Part shown: piece by piece, positions 35,702-45,187 of the stretch
Numbering within the stretch: position 1 is the first letter of the stretch
How the letters are laid out: each line of letters opens with the position of its first letter
Source of the DNA: Desulfuromonadaceae bacterium
Lineage (GTDB): Bacteria > Desulfobacterota > Desulfuromonadia > Desulfuromonadales > JAHYIW01
DNA: 64,000 nt
Assembly (NCBI GenBank): GCA_019429445.1
Contig: JAHYIW010000011.1
Span: 38,767-102,766 of the forward strand
Direction: 5' to 3'
The notes under the pieces: generated by a model
What the model saw: only the letters and a program-made list of their open reading frames with translations
Database searches by the model: none
What the model was told of the DNA's origin: nothing
Made by a program: the position numbers and the translations under genes

Positions 35702-37402
35702 ATGCACGGTATTCTTCCTGAAATAGGAATTTCAATTCTATCCGCTACGGCGCTGGGATTTATCTTTCAACTTTTTCGCCAGCCGGTCATCCTCGGATAC
35801 CTTGTTGCCGGAGCGGTGATCGGCCCCGAGATCGGCCTCAAGCTCGTGTCCAATCCGACCGGGATTGAAGTCATTTCGGAGATCGGTCTTATCCTGCTGC
35901 TCTTCATTATCGGCCTGGAACTGAATCCTGCCAAGCTGCTCTCGTCGGGCCGCCAGTTGATCTATGCCGGGGGCGGCCAATTTATCTTCTCCGTCCTGCT
36001 GGGGATCGGGTTCTTCGCGCTGCTGGGATACAGTCTGGGCAACGGTCGCATCGAGGCCCTGTATCTGGCCATCTGCTGTTCGTTGAGCAGTACCGCCATT
36101 GTCGTCAAGCTGCTTTACGACAAGTTTGAAATCGATACCCTGCCCGGTCGCATCACCCTGGGCATCCTCATCTTTCAGGATATCTGGGCAATCCTGGTGC
36201 TGGCGCTGCAACCCCAATTTACCCATCCCCAGGTCTCCCTCGTGGTGCTGGCCCTGAGCAAAAGTGTGGCGCTGTTGGCAATCGGCTTTCTCCTCAGCAA
36301 GTATCTGCTCGGCTGGATTTTTGAAAAGATCTCGAAGACACCGGAAATGGTCGTGGCGATGTCCATCGCCTGGTGCGTCTGCATGGCGGGGATCGGGGGG
36401 TGGATCGGCCTTTCCATGGAAATCGGGGCGCTGATTGCCGGGGTGGCCATTTCGACTTTCCCCTACTCTGTGCATGTTACGGCGAAGGTTCTTCCGCTGC
36501 GCGATTTCTTTCTGACCCTCTTTTTTCTCTCCATCGGCATGAAGATCCCGGTCCCGGACCCGGCCATGCTGATCATGGCGATAGTCATCGTCCTTTTCGT
36601 CATCGCGTCGCGCTTCCTGACGATCTATCCGCTCCTCTCCCTGGCCGGTAGCGGCCGGCGAACCAGTTTCATTGCCAGCCTCAATCTCTCCCAGATCAGC
36701 GAATTCTCTCTGGTGGTGGCGGCGTTGGGGGTGCATTACGGGCATATTGAAGAGCGCATGTTGTCCCTGATCATTTACGCCATGGCTGTGACCTCGGTCC
36801 TTGCCACCTATTTCATCAACGGTAACCACCGGGCATACCTTGTTTTCGACCGTTTCCTTGAAAAAACCGGCTTCCCCTCCAAGGTCAAAGAGACGGTCAT
36901 GGCGGACGCTACCCGTCATTACCCGATGGTACTCCTCGGCTATCATCGGGGGGCGCAAGCCTTTATCGACCAGCTTGAGATAACCGCTCCGGATCTGTTG
37001 CGAAAGATTCTGGTGATCGATTTCAATCTTGAGGTTCTGAAGGAGCTGAAGGACCGGAATATCAAGGGCGTGTTTGGCGATATCAGCAGCATGGACACCC
37101 TGGAGCATGCCCATGTCTCCTCCGCGACAATCATTCTTTCCACCATTCCCGATTCCCTGCTCAAGGGCACCAACAATCAATCCCTTGTCACGACTTGCCG
37201 CACCCTGGCACCGAATGCCGTTCTTGTCGCCACGGCAGATTCGGCGGAGATGATCGAAGTCCTGAAAACAAGCGGCGCCAACGAAGTACTCCTCCCCTAT
37301 GCCCTGACCGGTGCTCACCTGGCGCGATTCGTTGACGCAACATTGCGGAGTCTTGAGGTTGACACGGAACGCCCGCTGGAGGAAGCCCTGGGGGCAATGT
37401 GA
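35702..37402 (+). CDS. KefB-type cation:proton antiporter with NAD-binding domain
   Basis: 566 residues of the monovalent cation:proton antiporter-2 family. About twelve membrane segments occupy residues 1-380 (VILGYLVAGAVIGPEIGL, LILLLFIIGLELNPAKLL, LAICCSLSSTAIVVKLLYD). A RCK/TrkA-N-like cytosolic domain follows (VLLGYHRGAQAFIDQ, KILVIDFNLEVLKEL, GVFGDISSMDTLEHA). It probably moves K+ or Na+ against protons in response to nucleotide binding. GAGGCAACTATT precedes the ATG. It lies 115 bases after moaA. Confidence 0.88.
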   Translation: MHGILPEIGISILSATALGFIFQLFRQPVILGYLVAGAVIGPEIGLKLVSNPTGIEVISEIGLILLLFIIGLELNPAKLLSSGRQLIYAGGGQFIFSVLLGIGFFALLGYSLGNGRIEALYLAICCSLSSTAIVVKLLYDKFEIDTLPGRITLGILIFQDIWAILVLALQPQFTHPQVSLVVLALSKSVALLAIGFLLSKYLLGWIFEKISKTPEMVVAMSIAWCVCMAGIGGWIGLSMEIGALIAGVAISTFPYSVHVTAKVLPLRDFFLTLFFLSIGMKIPVPDPAMLIMAIVIVLFVIASRFLTIYPLLSLAGSGRRTSFIASLNLSQISEFSLVVAALGVHYGHIEERMLSLIIYAMAVTSVLATYFINGNHRAYLVFDRFLEKTGFPSKVKETVMADATRHYPMVLLGYHRGAQAFIDQLEITAPDLLRKILVIDFNLEVLKELKDRNIKGVFGDISSMDTLEHAHVSSATIILSTIPDSLLKGTNNQSLVTTCRTLAPNAVLVATADSAEMIEVLKTSGANEVLLPYALTGAHLARFVDATLRSLEVDTERPLEEALGAM

Positions 37403-37754
37403 AGAGAAATTGAAAGGGGTTTTACTGTGAAGCTTCAAAGATTTGAGCCGCTTCTCACTGCGCGGTTGGGACAAAGTTACCGAAAATGGCCATTGATGAT
37501 CATGCTCAACAAGATTTTCAAGATTCATCGCTATGGATGGGTGTAGTCCTCGTAAGAGGCTGAAATAAAGGCAAATAATAACGATGTCGGCTTTAAAAGC
37601 CGCTCTGGATGTGGCTCAATGGTTGTTGTTCCTGTTCAAAAGTGGATAAAGTGACAAGCCAAATCACACGAACTGAAAAATCCTCATTAATGCAGACCCG
37701 GTGGGTTGTGAGAGGTTTTTTCTACAGACTCGTTAGGCAACAAGGAAAAATTAG

Positions 37755-38240
37755 ATGACCATCGTTTTCTGTAATATTCGATGGATGAATCACTACGACG
37801 GAATTCAAGGGGATTCCATCCAGCGTGGAGGTTCTCACAACAAGGATTCGGCAGGGCATGAAGTCTGCAATTTCACACCGTGAAATGGAAGAGTTTTTGG
37901 GTACGTACAACCTACTGGTCGCATTTCAGTGGAACGGCTAGGGGCGACGAAAGGTGCCGATCATGCAGATGGCGTAACCGTAGTTTGGACTGCTGGCCCG
38001 GATATGGGTGGCACTGCGATTGTTGGTTGGTACACAAATGCAACCGTATTTCGTGAGTTGCAGGCATTACTGAACCCCGGCAAGAAGCATCGAATTAATA
38101 ATATTGCGGAGTATCGGATCGTTGCGTCGATAGAGAATACACCCCTGATTCCTGCTACGGAAAGGGATTTCCTGATCCCCAGGCGGGTAAAGGGTGGCAT
38201 TGGATAAAGCAATGTTTGGTATGCAGATAAGCCGGAGAGC
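37755..38240 (+). pseudogene. Decayed gene with two in-frame stops
   Basis: An ATG at 37755 with AAGGA upstream opens MTIVFCNIRWMNHYDGIQGD, then AGHEVCNFTP, a TGA at 37881, VFGYVQPTGRISVERLGATK, DGVTVVWTAGPDMGG, VGWYTNATVFRELQ, FLIPRRVKGGIG, a TAA at 38208 and SNVWYADKPE. All are in one frame, so this is one gene with two nonsense codons and probably a lost 3' end. From memory the pattern resembles the N-terminal domain of proteins annotated as HNH-type endonucleases, but I am not certain of the family. Confidence 0.6.
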
Positions 38241-38415
38241 GCGGCCTTGGGTGTTATTTCCCTCGCCTTTATCCTGAGGGAGTTGAGACCAACCTTGATC
38301 AGCCCGTTCCGGGAATAGACCCGACAATGACCTTCGAGGGAGAGTAGAGAGCAGGTTTCAATTCCGAATCCCGCAACGTAACACCTGCTTCTCTTGCAAT
38401 TTTCACACTGGAGCT

Positions 38416-39783
38416 TCATCCATCTTTCAACTTGCGATACAGAGTCTTGCGATCGACACCGAGGATTCGGGCCGCGAGGGTGCGGTTACCGCCGACCTGT
38501 TCGATGACCTGATCAATATAGCGCCGCTCTATCTCCGCCAGCGGCAGGAGGGCGAGGGGGTCGGAGTTGCCCCCCGCGAAGGGGCCAGCACCGGTCGGTT
38601 TTTGCAGCTGCTCGGGGAGATCTTCAACGGTGATTCGATCGTGGCTGGTGAGAGCCAGCGCCCGCTCGATAACGTTGCGCAGTTCACGCACATTTCCCGG
38701 CCACGGGTAGGACAACAACCGCGCGGCGGCGGGTTCTGAGATGCCGGTCACCGACTTGCCGAGGTGAGCGGAGAATTCTTTGACAAACTCCCGCGCCAGC
38801 AGCAGGATGTCATTTCCCCGCGCGCGAAGCGGCGGCAGGTCGATCTGAATAACGTTGAGCCGATAATAAAGATCTCCGCGAAAAGTCCCCGCCCTGACCG
38901 CTTCGGCCAGATCGCGATGACTGGCGGTAACAATCCGCACGTCACAATCGATTTCCTGATTGCCCCCCAGCGGACGCACCCGGCGCTGTTCCAGCACCCG
39001 CAGCAGTTTCGGCTGCAGAATCAGCGGCAGTTCGCCGATTTCGTCCAGCAACAGGGTGCCCCCCGACGCCTCGACAAAAAGTCCGGCCCGACTCTCACGC
39101 GCATCCGTAAACGCACCCCGCACGTGACCGAACAGTTCACTCTCCAGCAGGTTTTCGGGGAGTGCCGCGCAGTTGATCGTCACCAGCGGACCGTGACAAC
39201 GGTGGCTCTGCCGGTGCAGGGCACGCGCAACCAGTTCCTTGCCGGTGCCACTTTCGCCACTGATCAGAATCGAGGTATCCAGGTTGGCCACCCGACTGAT
39301 CTGCTCCCTGACCTTGTGCAGCGCCAGACTTTCCCCGGCCAACTCCCCCGGTGCCTGGTGCTGGCGAATCTGATTTTTGAGGAGATGAATTTTCTGTTGC
39401 TGTTGACGATGTTGCAGCGCCCGCTCCAGCGAAAAACCGAGCAAGTCGATATCGACCGGCTTGGTCACAAAATCGTAGGCGCCCGCGCGGAGCGCATCGA
39501 TGGCGGTGGCGAGGGAACCAAACGCGGTCATGATCACAACCGGCAAGTCGGGGCGGTTGTGTTGCAGCTCGGCACACAGATCGATGCCACTTGCCCCGGG
39601 CAGATGATGATCGGTCAACACCAGATCAAACTCCTGACGATGGAGCAGTTCCCGCGCCGCCGGAACATTAAGCGCACTCCGCACCCGATAACCGCGCCGG
39701 GCGAGAGTCTCTTCGAGTAAGTCGCACAGCGCCGGATCGTCTTCGACGACCAGAATATACCCTTTTGCCCGCGTCTCGCTCAT
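38416..39783 (-). CDS. Sigma-54-dependent response regulator (NtrC family)
   Basis: About 455 residues. A receiver domain ([16 protein letters not shown], phospho-Asp in [13 protein letters not shown]) precedes an AAA+ sigma-54 activator domain ([46 protein letters not shown]) and a Fis-type HTH ([20 protein letters not shown]). It activates sigma-54 promoters when phosphorylated. The ATG at 39783 overlaps the kinase stop as ATGA, so the two are coupled; a longer frame to 39828 is unlikely. The target genes are unknown. Confidence 0.92.
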   Translation of the reverse strand: MSETRAKGYILVVEDDPALCDLLEETLARRGYRVRSALNVPAARELLHRQEFDLVLTDHHLPGASGIDLCAELQHNRPDLPVVIMTAFGSLATAIDALRAGAYDFVTKPVDIDLLGFSLERALQHRQQQQKIHLLKNQIRQHQAPGELAGESLALHKVREQISRVANLDTSILISGESGTGKELVARALHRQSHRCHGPLVTINCAALPENLLESELFGHVRGAFTDARESRAGLFVEASGGTLLLDEIGELPLILQPKLLRVLEQRRVRPLGGNQEIDCDVRIVTASHRDLAEAVRAGTFRGDLYYRLNVIQIDLPPLRARGNDILLLAREFVKEFSAHLGKSVTGISEPAAARLLSYPWPGNVRELRNVIERALALTSHDRITVEDLPEQLQKPTGAGPFAGGNSDPLALLPLAEIERRYIDQVIEQVGGNRTLAARILGVDRKTLYRKLKDG

Positions 39784-41258
39784 CCCACCTCTCCGCGTGC
39801 AAGCAGCGGCAGGCAGACGGTGAAGCAACTCCCCTGGCCAGGAGTGCTGTCAACCTCAATCCAGCCGCCATGTTCATCTGCGATCCCGTAAGCAATCGAG
39901 AGCCCCAGACCGGTTCCCTGCCCCACCTCTTTGGTGGTGAAAAAAGGCTCAAAGATATGGGGCAGATCCTCCGCAGCAATCCCCAGCCCCTGATCCTCAA
40001 CCCGGATACAGCACCAGGGGCCGCTCTCCGCCCCCTTGGTATCCGGCGGCGCGCTCGTGCAATCCCCGTGCAACTGCAAGGTCAGCGCCCCTCCCTCCGG
40101 CATGGCCTGAATTGCGTTCATCGCCAGATTGAGGAGCACCTGTTGCAGCTGGCCGGGATCGGCGTTAACCGTCAGCTCCGCCGAAAAAGCCACCCAGCGT
40201 AAATCGACCCCCTGTTTGCGGGCGGTCGGCGCGAGCAGATCGACGACCCCCTTGATCAGTCGCCCGAGCTCCACCGGCTGCTTGCGCGCTTCGCCACGGC
40301 GGGCAAAGTCAAGCAACTGCCGCATGATGGTGGTCATTTTTTCGGTCTGTTCCCCGATAATCCGCGCGCAACGGGTGATCTCGTCCGGGGTGAGTTCCTG
40401 ACTGGCGATCAACTTGGCGCGTCCGGAAATCACATTGAGGGGGGTGCCGAGTTCGTGTGCCATCCCGGCCGACAGGCGCCCGATGGTGGCGAGCCGTTCG
40501 GTGTGGCGCAACCGCTCCAACGCCTGCAGTTTGGCGGCGCTCGCGGCCTGCTCCGCGTCGCGGGCTTCGGCAAGTTGACTGCGCATGCGGTCGATGGTCC
40601 CGGCCAGGGTGGCGAGCTCGTCGCGCCCTGAAACGGTCACGGCGGTGGACAAGTCCCCGGCCCCGATCCGTTCGGCCTGTTCGGTCAGTTTCCGCACCGG
40701 ACGCTTGATCCAGAGGCTGCCGAGGACGGTCATCAACAACAGCCCGGAGCCGAGGGTGGCCGCCATCATCAGCGCCGAACGACGCAGGCTCTCCTCGACG
40801 TAGCCGCGCAAATCGTCCAGCGATTCACTCAATTCAATCGCGCCAAGTCGGCCCTGCGTGGTCGTTACGGGGAGATAGGTGAGCAGATTATCATGGCCGT
40901 CCTCGGCCTCGATCAAGATTGAAACGGTTTGTCCCTGCCGCAACGCGCTCAAGCGGGCCGCGGAAATCCGCGGCACAAAACGACCGTCGCCCGGCCCGTC
41001 GATCCAGACCCAGCGGATTTCACGCGGGCCGCTGACCAGATTGGTGGAGTTCAAAAAACCGATTGCCGCTTGCTCCCCGCCAATCCGCCAGATTTCCGTT
41101 AACAATGCCCGGATGCTTGCGCCCATGTGACGTGCCTCACCACTCAGGCGCTCCTGCAACTGGGTTCGCTCGCGTTGCAGCGATAAATAGCTGTGCAGGG
41201 AAAAGATCAGCGCAACACCAAGCAGGATGGCAATCGTAATTTTCAGGGTCAGGCGCAT
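39780..41258 (-). CDS. Sensor histidine kinase
   Basis: 492 residues. There are two membrane segments, one near the start ([19 protein letters not shown]) and one around residues 165-187 ([20 protein letters not shown]), so a ~140-residue sensor domain faces the periplasm. HAMP follows, then the phospho-acceptor box [20 protein letters not shown] and the ATPase motifs [14 protein letters not shown] (N), [10 protein letters not shown] (G1), [20 protein letters not shown] (F, G2). It pairs with the regulator at 38416. The signal sensed is unknown. Confidence 0.92.
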   Translation of the reverse strand: MRLTLKITIAILLGVALIFSLHSYLSLQRERTQLQERLSGEARHMGASIRALLTEIWRIGGEQAAIGFLNSTNLVSGPREIRWVWIDGPGDGRFVPRISAARLSALRQGQTVSILIEAEDGHDNLLTYLPVTTTQGRLGAIELSESLDDLRGYVEESLRRSALMMAATLGSGLLLMTVLGSLWIKRPVRKLTEQAERIGAGDLSTAVTVSGRDELATLAGTIDRMRSQLAEARDAEQAASAAKLQALERLRHTERLATIGRLSAGMAHELGTPLNVISGRAKLIASQELTPDEITRCARIIGEQTEKMTTIMRQLLDFARRGEARKQPVELGRLIKGVVDLLAPTARKQGVDLRWVAFSAELTVNADPGQLQQVLLNLAMNAIQAMPEGGALTLQLHGDCTSAPPDTKGAESGPWCCIRVEDQGLGIAAEDLPHIFEPFFTTKEVGQGTGLGLSIAYGIADEHGGWIEVDSTPGQGSCFTVCLPLLARGEVG

Positions 41259-41286
41259 CGCTTACTTAATCTCATCAATGATGCTC

Positions 41287-41422
41287 TCGCAAAAACTCAC
41301 GGGATGGCTAAGCAAAAATTTCGTCCTCCAAGGCCTGGTGGTTTTTCAGGGGCGAAGGCCTACATCAGGCAGGTCGAGGTCCTGAAAAACCGGCGTAACG
41401 CAGTAGGGCGGACTTTTTGCGA
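41287..41422. repeat. Nested palindromic intergenic element
   Basis: Outer arms TCGCAAAAACT (41287-41297) and ACTTTTTGCGA (41412-41422) pair with one mismatch. Inner arms GGTTTTTCAGG (41340-41350) and CCTGAAAAACC (41381-41391) pair perfectly. The ~136 bp block fills most of the gap between the kinase and the isochorismatase-like gene. It resembles a non-coding MITE or dispersed repeat. Confidence 0.6.
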
Positions 41423-41485
41423 CGCCATCAACAATAAGGAAACCAGGAACCAACTATTCATTGGAGGGAGGTCAGCGGCTGGTCT

Positions 41486-42058
41486 TTAACGCTCCCGGAT
41501 CAACTTTGAAATCACCTTGAACTCCGGCGTGCCGGCCACCTTCAGTAACTGAAAAGTGGCCGTTTCGGTGGTCGTCACCACGGCCCCCGCAGCAGCAGCC
41601 AACTGGAGTGCGTTGCTAAAATCGGTTTTGTTTCGCGAACAGATGGCGTCGCGCACCAGATGGACATGATAGCCAGCATCGAGCAACCCGAGGACCGTCT
41701 GGTAAACGCAGACATGCGCTTCCATGCCGACGATGAGCGGCCGGGTGCGGCCCAGGGATTTCATTCGCGACATAAAATCCGGCTCACCGCAGCAGCCGAA
41801 ACTCATCTTTTCTACCACGCCGTCGGCACAGGCGGCGGCGAGTTCGAGAACCGTGTGCCCCAACCCTTTGGAGTACTGCTCGGTCGTTACGACCGGAATC
41901 TTCAACTCCGCCGCCACCTTGAGCAACAGCTCGATACTGGCGAGAATCCGCCGGTAAACCTTCTGATCCATCGCCGGAGTCAGCCGTTGCTGCACATCGA
42001 CCACTACCAGCACCGCCTGTTCGCGATCAAGTTCGAATCTGTCAACTTTGTCCATCAT
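41486..42058 (-). CDS. Isochorismatase-family hydrolase
   Basis: 190 residues of the cysteine hydrolase superfamily. AVLVVVDVQQRLTPAMDQ holds the catalytic Asp, VVTTEQYSKGLGHTV the Lys-region equivalent (here E-Q-Y-x-K-G-L-G), and IVGMEAHVCVYQTVLGLLDA the nucleophilic Cys. It resembles the YcaC/MAR1-like hydrolases of unknown substrate. ATG at 42058 was chosen: AGGAGG lies six bases upstream and a second ATG follows directly. A longer frame to 42223 overlaps the nuclease gene. Confidence 0.88.
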   Translation of the reverse strand: MMDKVDRFELDREQAVLVVVDVQQRLTPAMDQKVYRRILASIELLLKVAAELKIPVVTTEQYSKGLGHTVLELAAACADGVVEKMSFGCCGEPDFMSRMKSLGRTRPLIVGMEAHVCVYQTVLGLLDAGYHVHLVRDAICSRNKTDFSNALQLAAAAGAVVTTTETATFQLLKVAGTPEFKVISKLIRER

Positions 42059-42146
42059 CAATAACCTCCTGTGAGTAAAAAAAGGGAGCCATGCAGCGTG
42101 ATGCCAACATCCTGCCGGGCGCGATAAACCGCTCCCCGCCTGTCCT

Positions 42147-42668
42147 CTATCCCCCGCCGGGGGAACGCTGCCAGAGCCCGACCCCGCGCTGCCGTGCCCC
42201 GGCTTCAACCGCCAGAAATTCATCTTTCAAGCGATACGAAAATTTGCGATACACACTCGCCAGCCCTTCCTCCAGAAGCAGCCGATTGAGCAACCGCCCG
42301 TCAGGCAAGTGAACGTAGGCCAGTAACCGTCCGTAACGATCCCTGCCATCACCGTCGCTGGTCAGCGTGACAACCTGCCCTTTTGCCAGGGTGATCGCCC
42401 GTCTTAACGCCAGCCGGGCGATCGCCCGCAAACGCTGCACGGTCACTCCCTGGCGCACATAATAATTATCGCGCGCCGAATCCTCACGCTCCGGGGTATC
42501 GATCCCGAGCAGCCGCACCTTGCCGATCCCGTCAACCTTGAGCGTGTCACCGTCATAAACCCAGGACACCCGACCGGAAAGCGGCTGGGCGTGAAGCGTT
42601 GCGCACCCCAGAAAAAAAAGGACCAGCAATAGCGCGCATAGGTGCAGGGGCAGGCGCAAAGGGCTCAA
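42147..42668 (-). CDS. Staphylococcal-nuclease-like exported nuclease
   Basis: 173 residues. A hydrophobic signal segment (LPLHLCALLLVLFFLGCATLHA) precedes the OB-fold nuclease domain: VSWVYDGDTLKVDGIGKVRL, GIDTPERED (catalytic Arg/Glu region), GDGRDRYGRLLAYVHLPDGR, and LLLEEGLASVYRKF. It likely degrades DNA or RNA outside the cytoplasm. TTG at 42668 was chosen: it overlaps the stop of the upstream membrane protein (TTGA) and places the signal peptide at the N-terminus. The longer frame to 42911 runs through the neighbouring gene. Confidence 0.82.
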   Translation of the reverse strand: MSPLRLPLHLCALLLVLFFLGCATLHAQPLSGRVSWVYDGDTLKVDGIGKVRLLGIDTPEREDSARDNYYVRQGVTVQRLRAIARLALRRAITLAKGQVVTLTSDGDGRDRYGRLLAYVHLPDGRLLNRLLLEEGLASVYRKFSYRLKDEFLAVEAGARQRGVGLWQRSPGGG

Positions 42669-43090
42669 TCTCGCCCCCAAAAAATCCAGGCGACAATCCC
42701 GGTAACCAGCCCCCAGAGTAAATTGTAGCCGATGATGAAGACCGGCGTCAGGGCACCGAGCTTCAGGCCGAGCAGGCCATGACCGGTCAGATACGGATAG
42801 ATGTAGAGGAGTTGCACGCCAGAGGGGATCAGGCTGACCCACAGCCCTTTGCGAGCCCACCGTCGCCGGGAACGCACATGGCCAACCGTAAAGTAGTAGA
42901 GTAGCCCCCAAAGACCGCCCCAGACCGAGGTGGAGTAGAGGGTGTAAAGATCAAGCCGGGCGGATAATTTGACACTGGCCAGGGTGGTAACCCCCCATTC
43001 ACTGCACAGCCAGGCCAATACAGCCACGGCGAGACCACCGGCAACGCCGGAAGTGAAGCAGACCGCAATCAATGAACGTGCATGGCGCAT
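42665..43090 (-). CDS. Small integral membrane protein of unknown function
   Basis: 141 residues with four likely membrane helices: SLIAVCFTSGVAGGLAVAVL, TSVWGGLWGLLYYFTVGH, GLWVSLIPSGVQLLYIYPYL and LTPVFIIGYNLLWGLVTGIV. A short Arg-rich cytoplasmic loop (VRSRRRWARKG) lies in the middle. I do not recognise the family. Its stop overlaps the nuclease start, so the two are likely co-translated. Confidence 0.7.
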   Translation of the reverse strand: MRHARSLIAVCFTSGVAGGLAVAVLAWLCSEWGVTTLASVKLSARLDLYTLYSTSVWGGLWGLLYYFTVGHVRSRRRWARKGLWVSLIPSGVQLLYIYPYLTGHGLLGLKLGALTPVFIIGYNLLWGLVTGIVAWIFWGRD

Positions 43091-43127
43091 AATTTCCTAT
43101 CCCGTCATTTTGGCGCAAAGTGTCTTT

Positions 43128-43937
43128 TCAGGGCACCGGCTCATTCATACTCCCGGTGCGGTAACCCTCCAGATCGAGCGCGACGTAGGTGAAACCCGCC
43201 GCCTTGAATTCAGCCAGCAGCAGCGCTCGAAAATCTTCGTCAAGAAAGCGTGAAAAATCTTCAACCGCAACCTCAATGCGTGCCGTTTCGTGATGGTAAC
43301 GCACCCGGTAACTGTTGAATTTGTGCTTGCGCAGAAACGCCTCGCAACGACCGACCTGACGCAAACGCTCAGCCGTGATCTCAACGCCATACGGGAAGCG
43401 TGAGGACAAACAGGCGAAGGGTTGCTTGAACCAGGTGGGCAGACCGAGTTCGCGGCTGAGATAACGGATGTCATTTTTGGTCAGTTCCGCCTCAAGGAGC
43501 GGTGAGCGCACGTCAAGCTCAAGCGCCGCCTGGCGTCCGGGCCGATAATCGTCGAGATCGTCGAGGTTTGATCCATCGAGAATGAAATGGTAACCAAGCT
43601 CCTTCGCCTTGGCACCACAAATACTGAACAGCGCCAGCTTGCAATGATAACAGCGCATGCGGTCATTCCGGGCAAAACCGGGAATCTCCAGTTCGTTGCT
43701 TTCGACCACCTCCTGGCGCACCCCCATGTGCCTGGCCAGCTCGCGACTTTCTTCCAGCTCATATTCCGGATACGTCGGCGAACTCGCCGTCAACGCCAAC
43801 ACATTTTCCGTCCCCAGGGTATCGCGTGCAACCTTCAGCAAAAAAGTCGAATCCACGCCGCCGGAAAATGCCACCACCACAAATTTCAGCTCACGCAGAA
43901 TATTTTTCAGTTTGGTGTATTTTTGCTGTAAAGCCAT
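43128..43937 (-). CDS. larE: LarE-type ATP-dependent sacrificial sulfur transferase
   Basis: 269 residues. The PP-loop is VVAFSGGVDSTFLLKVARD (residues ~21-39). In L. plantarum LarE donates the sulfur of its Cys176 to the nickel-pincer cofactor of lactate racemase. Here Cys176 is present in FACLSSRFPYG, together with Cys96 and Cys99 in MRCYHCK. Three cysteines are the arrangement reported for iron-sulfur-dependent LarE variants. larA, larB and larC are not in the window, so the acceptor is inferred. It precedes the Rrf2 regulator's end by 17 bases. Confidence 0.88.
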   Translation of the reverse strand: MALQQKYTKLKNILRELKFVVVAFSGGVDSTFLLKVARDTLGTENVLALTASSPTYPEYELEESRELARHMGVRQEVVESNELEIPGFARNDRMRCYHCKLALFSICGAKAKELGYHFILDGSNLDDLDDYRPGRQAALELDVRSPLLEAELTKNDIRYLSRELGLPTWFKQPFACLSSRFPYGVEITAERLRQVGRCEAFLRKHKFNSYRVRYHHETARIEVAVEDFSRFLDEDFRALLLAEFKAAGFTYVALDLEGYRTGSMNEPVP

Positions 43938-43954
43938 TCAACCAACCCCACTTA

Positions 43955-44419
43955 TCAGATGTAATACATGAAACGATGATCAAGCTCTTTTTCAAGCCCC
44001 AGCTTTTTCCCCTCATCACACAGATCCTTGAGGGTGACCGATTCAAAGTAGTCTTCCAGCTTTTGACTCGCCTCTGCCCAGATCCGTTGGGTTACACACT
44101 GGTTGTCAAATTCGCACGACTCCGTGTCGTCCGTCTTCTTGTCGCTTTTGGTCAGGGTCATCGCCCCTTCCGCCGCCAGCACAATATCTCTAACACTGAT
44201 TTCCTGAGGCTTTTTTGCCAGCGAATACCCCCCCTGAGGCCCACGGCGGCTGTTGAGCAGACCGGCTTTTTTCAGATCCTGAAAGATTTGTTCCAGATAG
44301 CGCGGCGAGATATTCTGCCGCCGCGAAATATCCTTGATCTGTGCCGGCAGCGTCCCGGAATGATAGGCCATGTCAAACAAAGCGCGTAAGCCGTAACGAC
44401 TCTTGGTAGAAAATTTCAT
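43955..44419 (-). CDS. Rrf2-family transcriptional regulator
   Basis: 154 residues. KFSTKSRYGLRALFDMAYHS and IKDISRRQNISPRYLEQIFQ form the winged HTH. RGPQGGYSLAKKPQEISVRD is the wing. The C-terminal cysteines in CEFDNQC and a later DLC could ligate an iron-sulfur cluster, as in IscR, though spacing differs. ATG at 44419 was chosen: GGAGGAATAACG lies directly upstream. It lies upstream of larE on the same strand and is probably co-transcribed with it. Confidence 0.88.
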   Translation of the reverse strand: MKFSTKSRYGLRALFDMAYHSGTLPAQIKDISRRQNISPRYLEQIFQDLKKAGLLNSRRGPQGGYSLAKKPQEISVRDIVLAAEGAMTLTKSDKKTDDTESCEFDNQCVTQRIWAEASQKLEDYFESVTLKDLCDEGKKLGLEKELDHRFMYYI

Positions 44420-44447
44420 CGTTATTCCTCCAAATAAGGGAAGATTC

Positions 44448-44476
44448 ATTATGCGAATGTTTATCTTATTCGTCAA
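44448..44476 (-). promoter_or_regulatory. Sigma-70 promoter of the Rrf2 gene with possible operator
   Basis: On the minus strand TTGACG (44476-44471) and CATAAT (44453-44448) are 17 bases apart, about 30 bases before the ATG. CGAAT and ATTCG form a short inverted repeat inside the spacer and could be an autoregulatory site. Confidence 0.6.
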
Positions 44477-44633
44477 GAATAACTTGGGGGAAACATAGAG
44501 GTTTTTGCGGGGTTTAAACGTGAGATATCCGAAGAAAGATATTAAATCCAGCGGTGAACGGCCTGCGCCATCCCGTGCCATTTTGGTGTGTTTGTCAACC
44601 AGCAAAAGACCCCCAACCAGGCACAACATCCTT

Positions 44634-45098
44634 TGTTGGAGCGGCTTTTCCCCTGTGGGAGCGGCTTCCCAGCCGCGAAGGGTATTCGATCAGCCACCAA
44701 AGGCTTCGCGGATGAAAGCCACTCCTACAACACAAAACACCCTCGACCTTTCCCTCTATGGGAGAGGCCTCCCCCCTGTGGGAGCGGCTTTCAGCCGCGA
44801 AGAGGGTTCCATCAGCCACCAAAGGCTTCGCGGCTGAAAGCCGCTCCTACAACTCAAAATACCCTCGACCTTTCCCTCTATGGGAGAAGCTTTCCCCTGT
44901 AGGAGTGGCTTCCCAGCCGCGAAGAGGGTTCCATCGGCCACCAAAGGCTTCGCGGCTGAAAGCCGCTCCTACAACTCAAAATACCCTCGACCTTTCCCTC
45001 TATGGGAGAGGCCTCCCCCCTGTGGGAGCGGCTTTCAGCCGCGAAGAGGGTTCCATCAGCCACCAAAGGCTTCGCGGCTGAAAGCCGCTCCTACAAAA
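44634..45098. repeat. Four tandem REP-type palindromes, ~122-bp period
   Basis: Units begin near 44655, 44778, 44899 and 45022. Each has arms GTGGGAGCGGCTT and CGGCTGAAAGCCGCTCC with AAGGCTTCG in the middle, each arm being itself a GCGGCT/AGCCGC hairpin. The spacer CCCTCGACCTTTCCCTC recurs. It resembles the Pseudomonas-type REP consensus. A fifth unit lies on the far side of the next gene at 48033. Short ORFs here are by-products. Confidence 0.85.
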
Positions 45099-45187
45099 CG
45101 AAAAAATTTGGGTTCCGGGGTCATTTCCGGCGCTGGTCCGGGCGGCTCCGCTCGCCCTCCCCTGCGCCTCCAATCACACCTCCCCCC

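Noticed and set aside
35738..37528. Minus-strand ORF of 596 residues
   Set aside because: Antisense to the antiporter gene; composition is that of a shadow frame.
44634..45098. Regularly spaced repeats that could suggest a CRISPR array
   Set aside because: Units are ~122 bp with internal palindromes and the spacers are themselves repeated; this is REP-type DNA.
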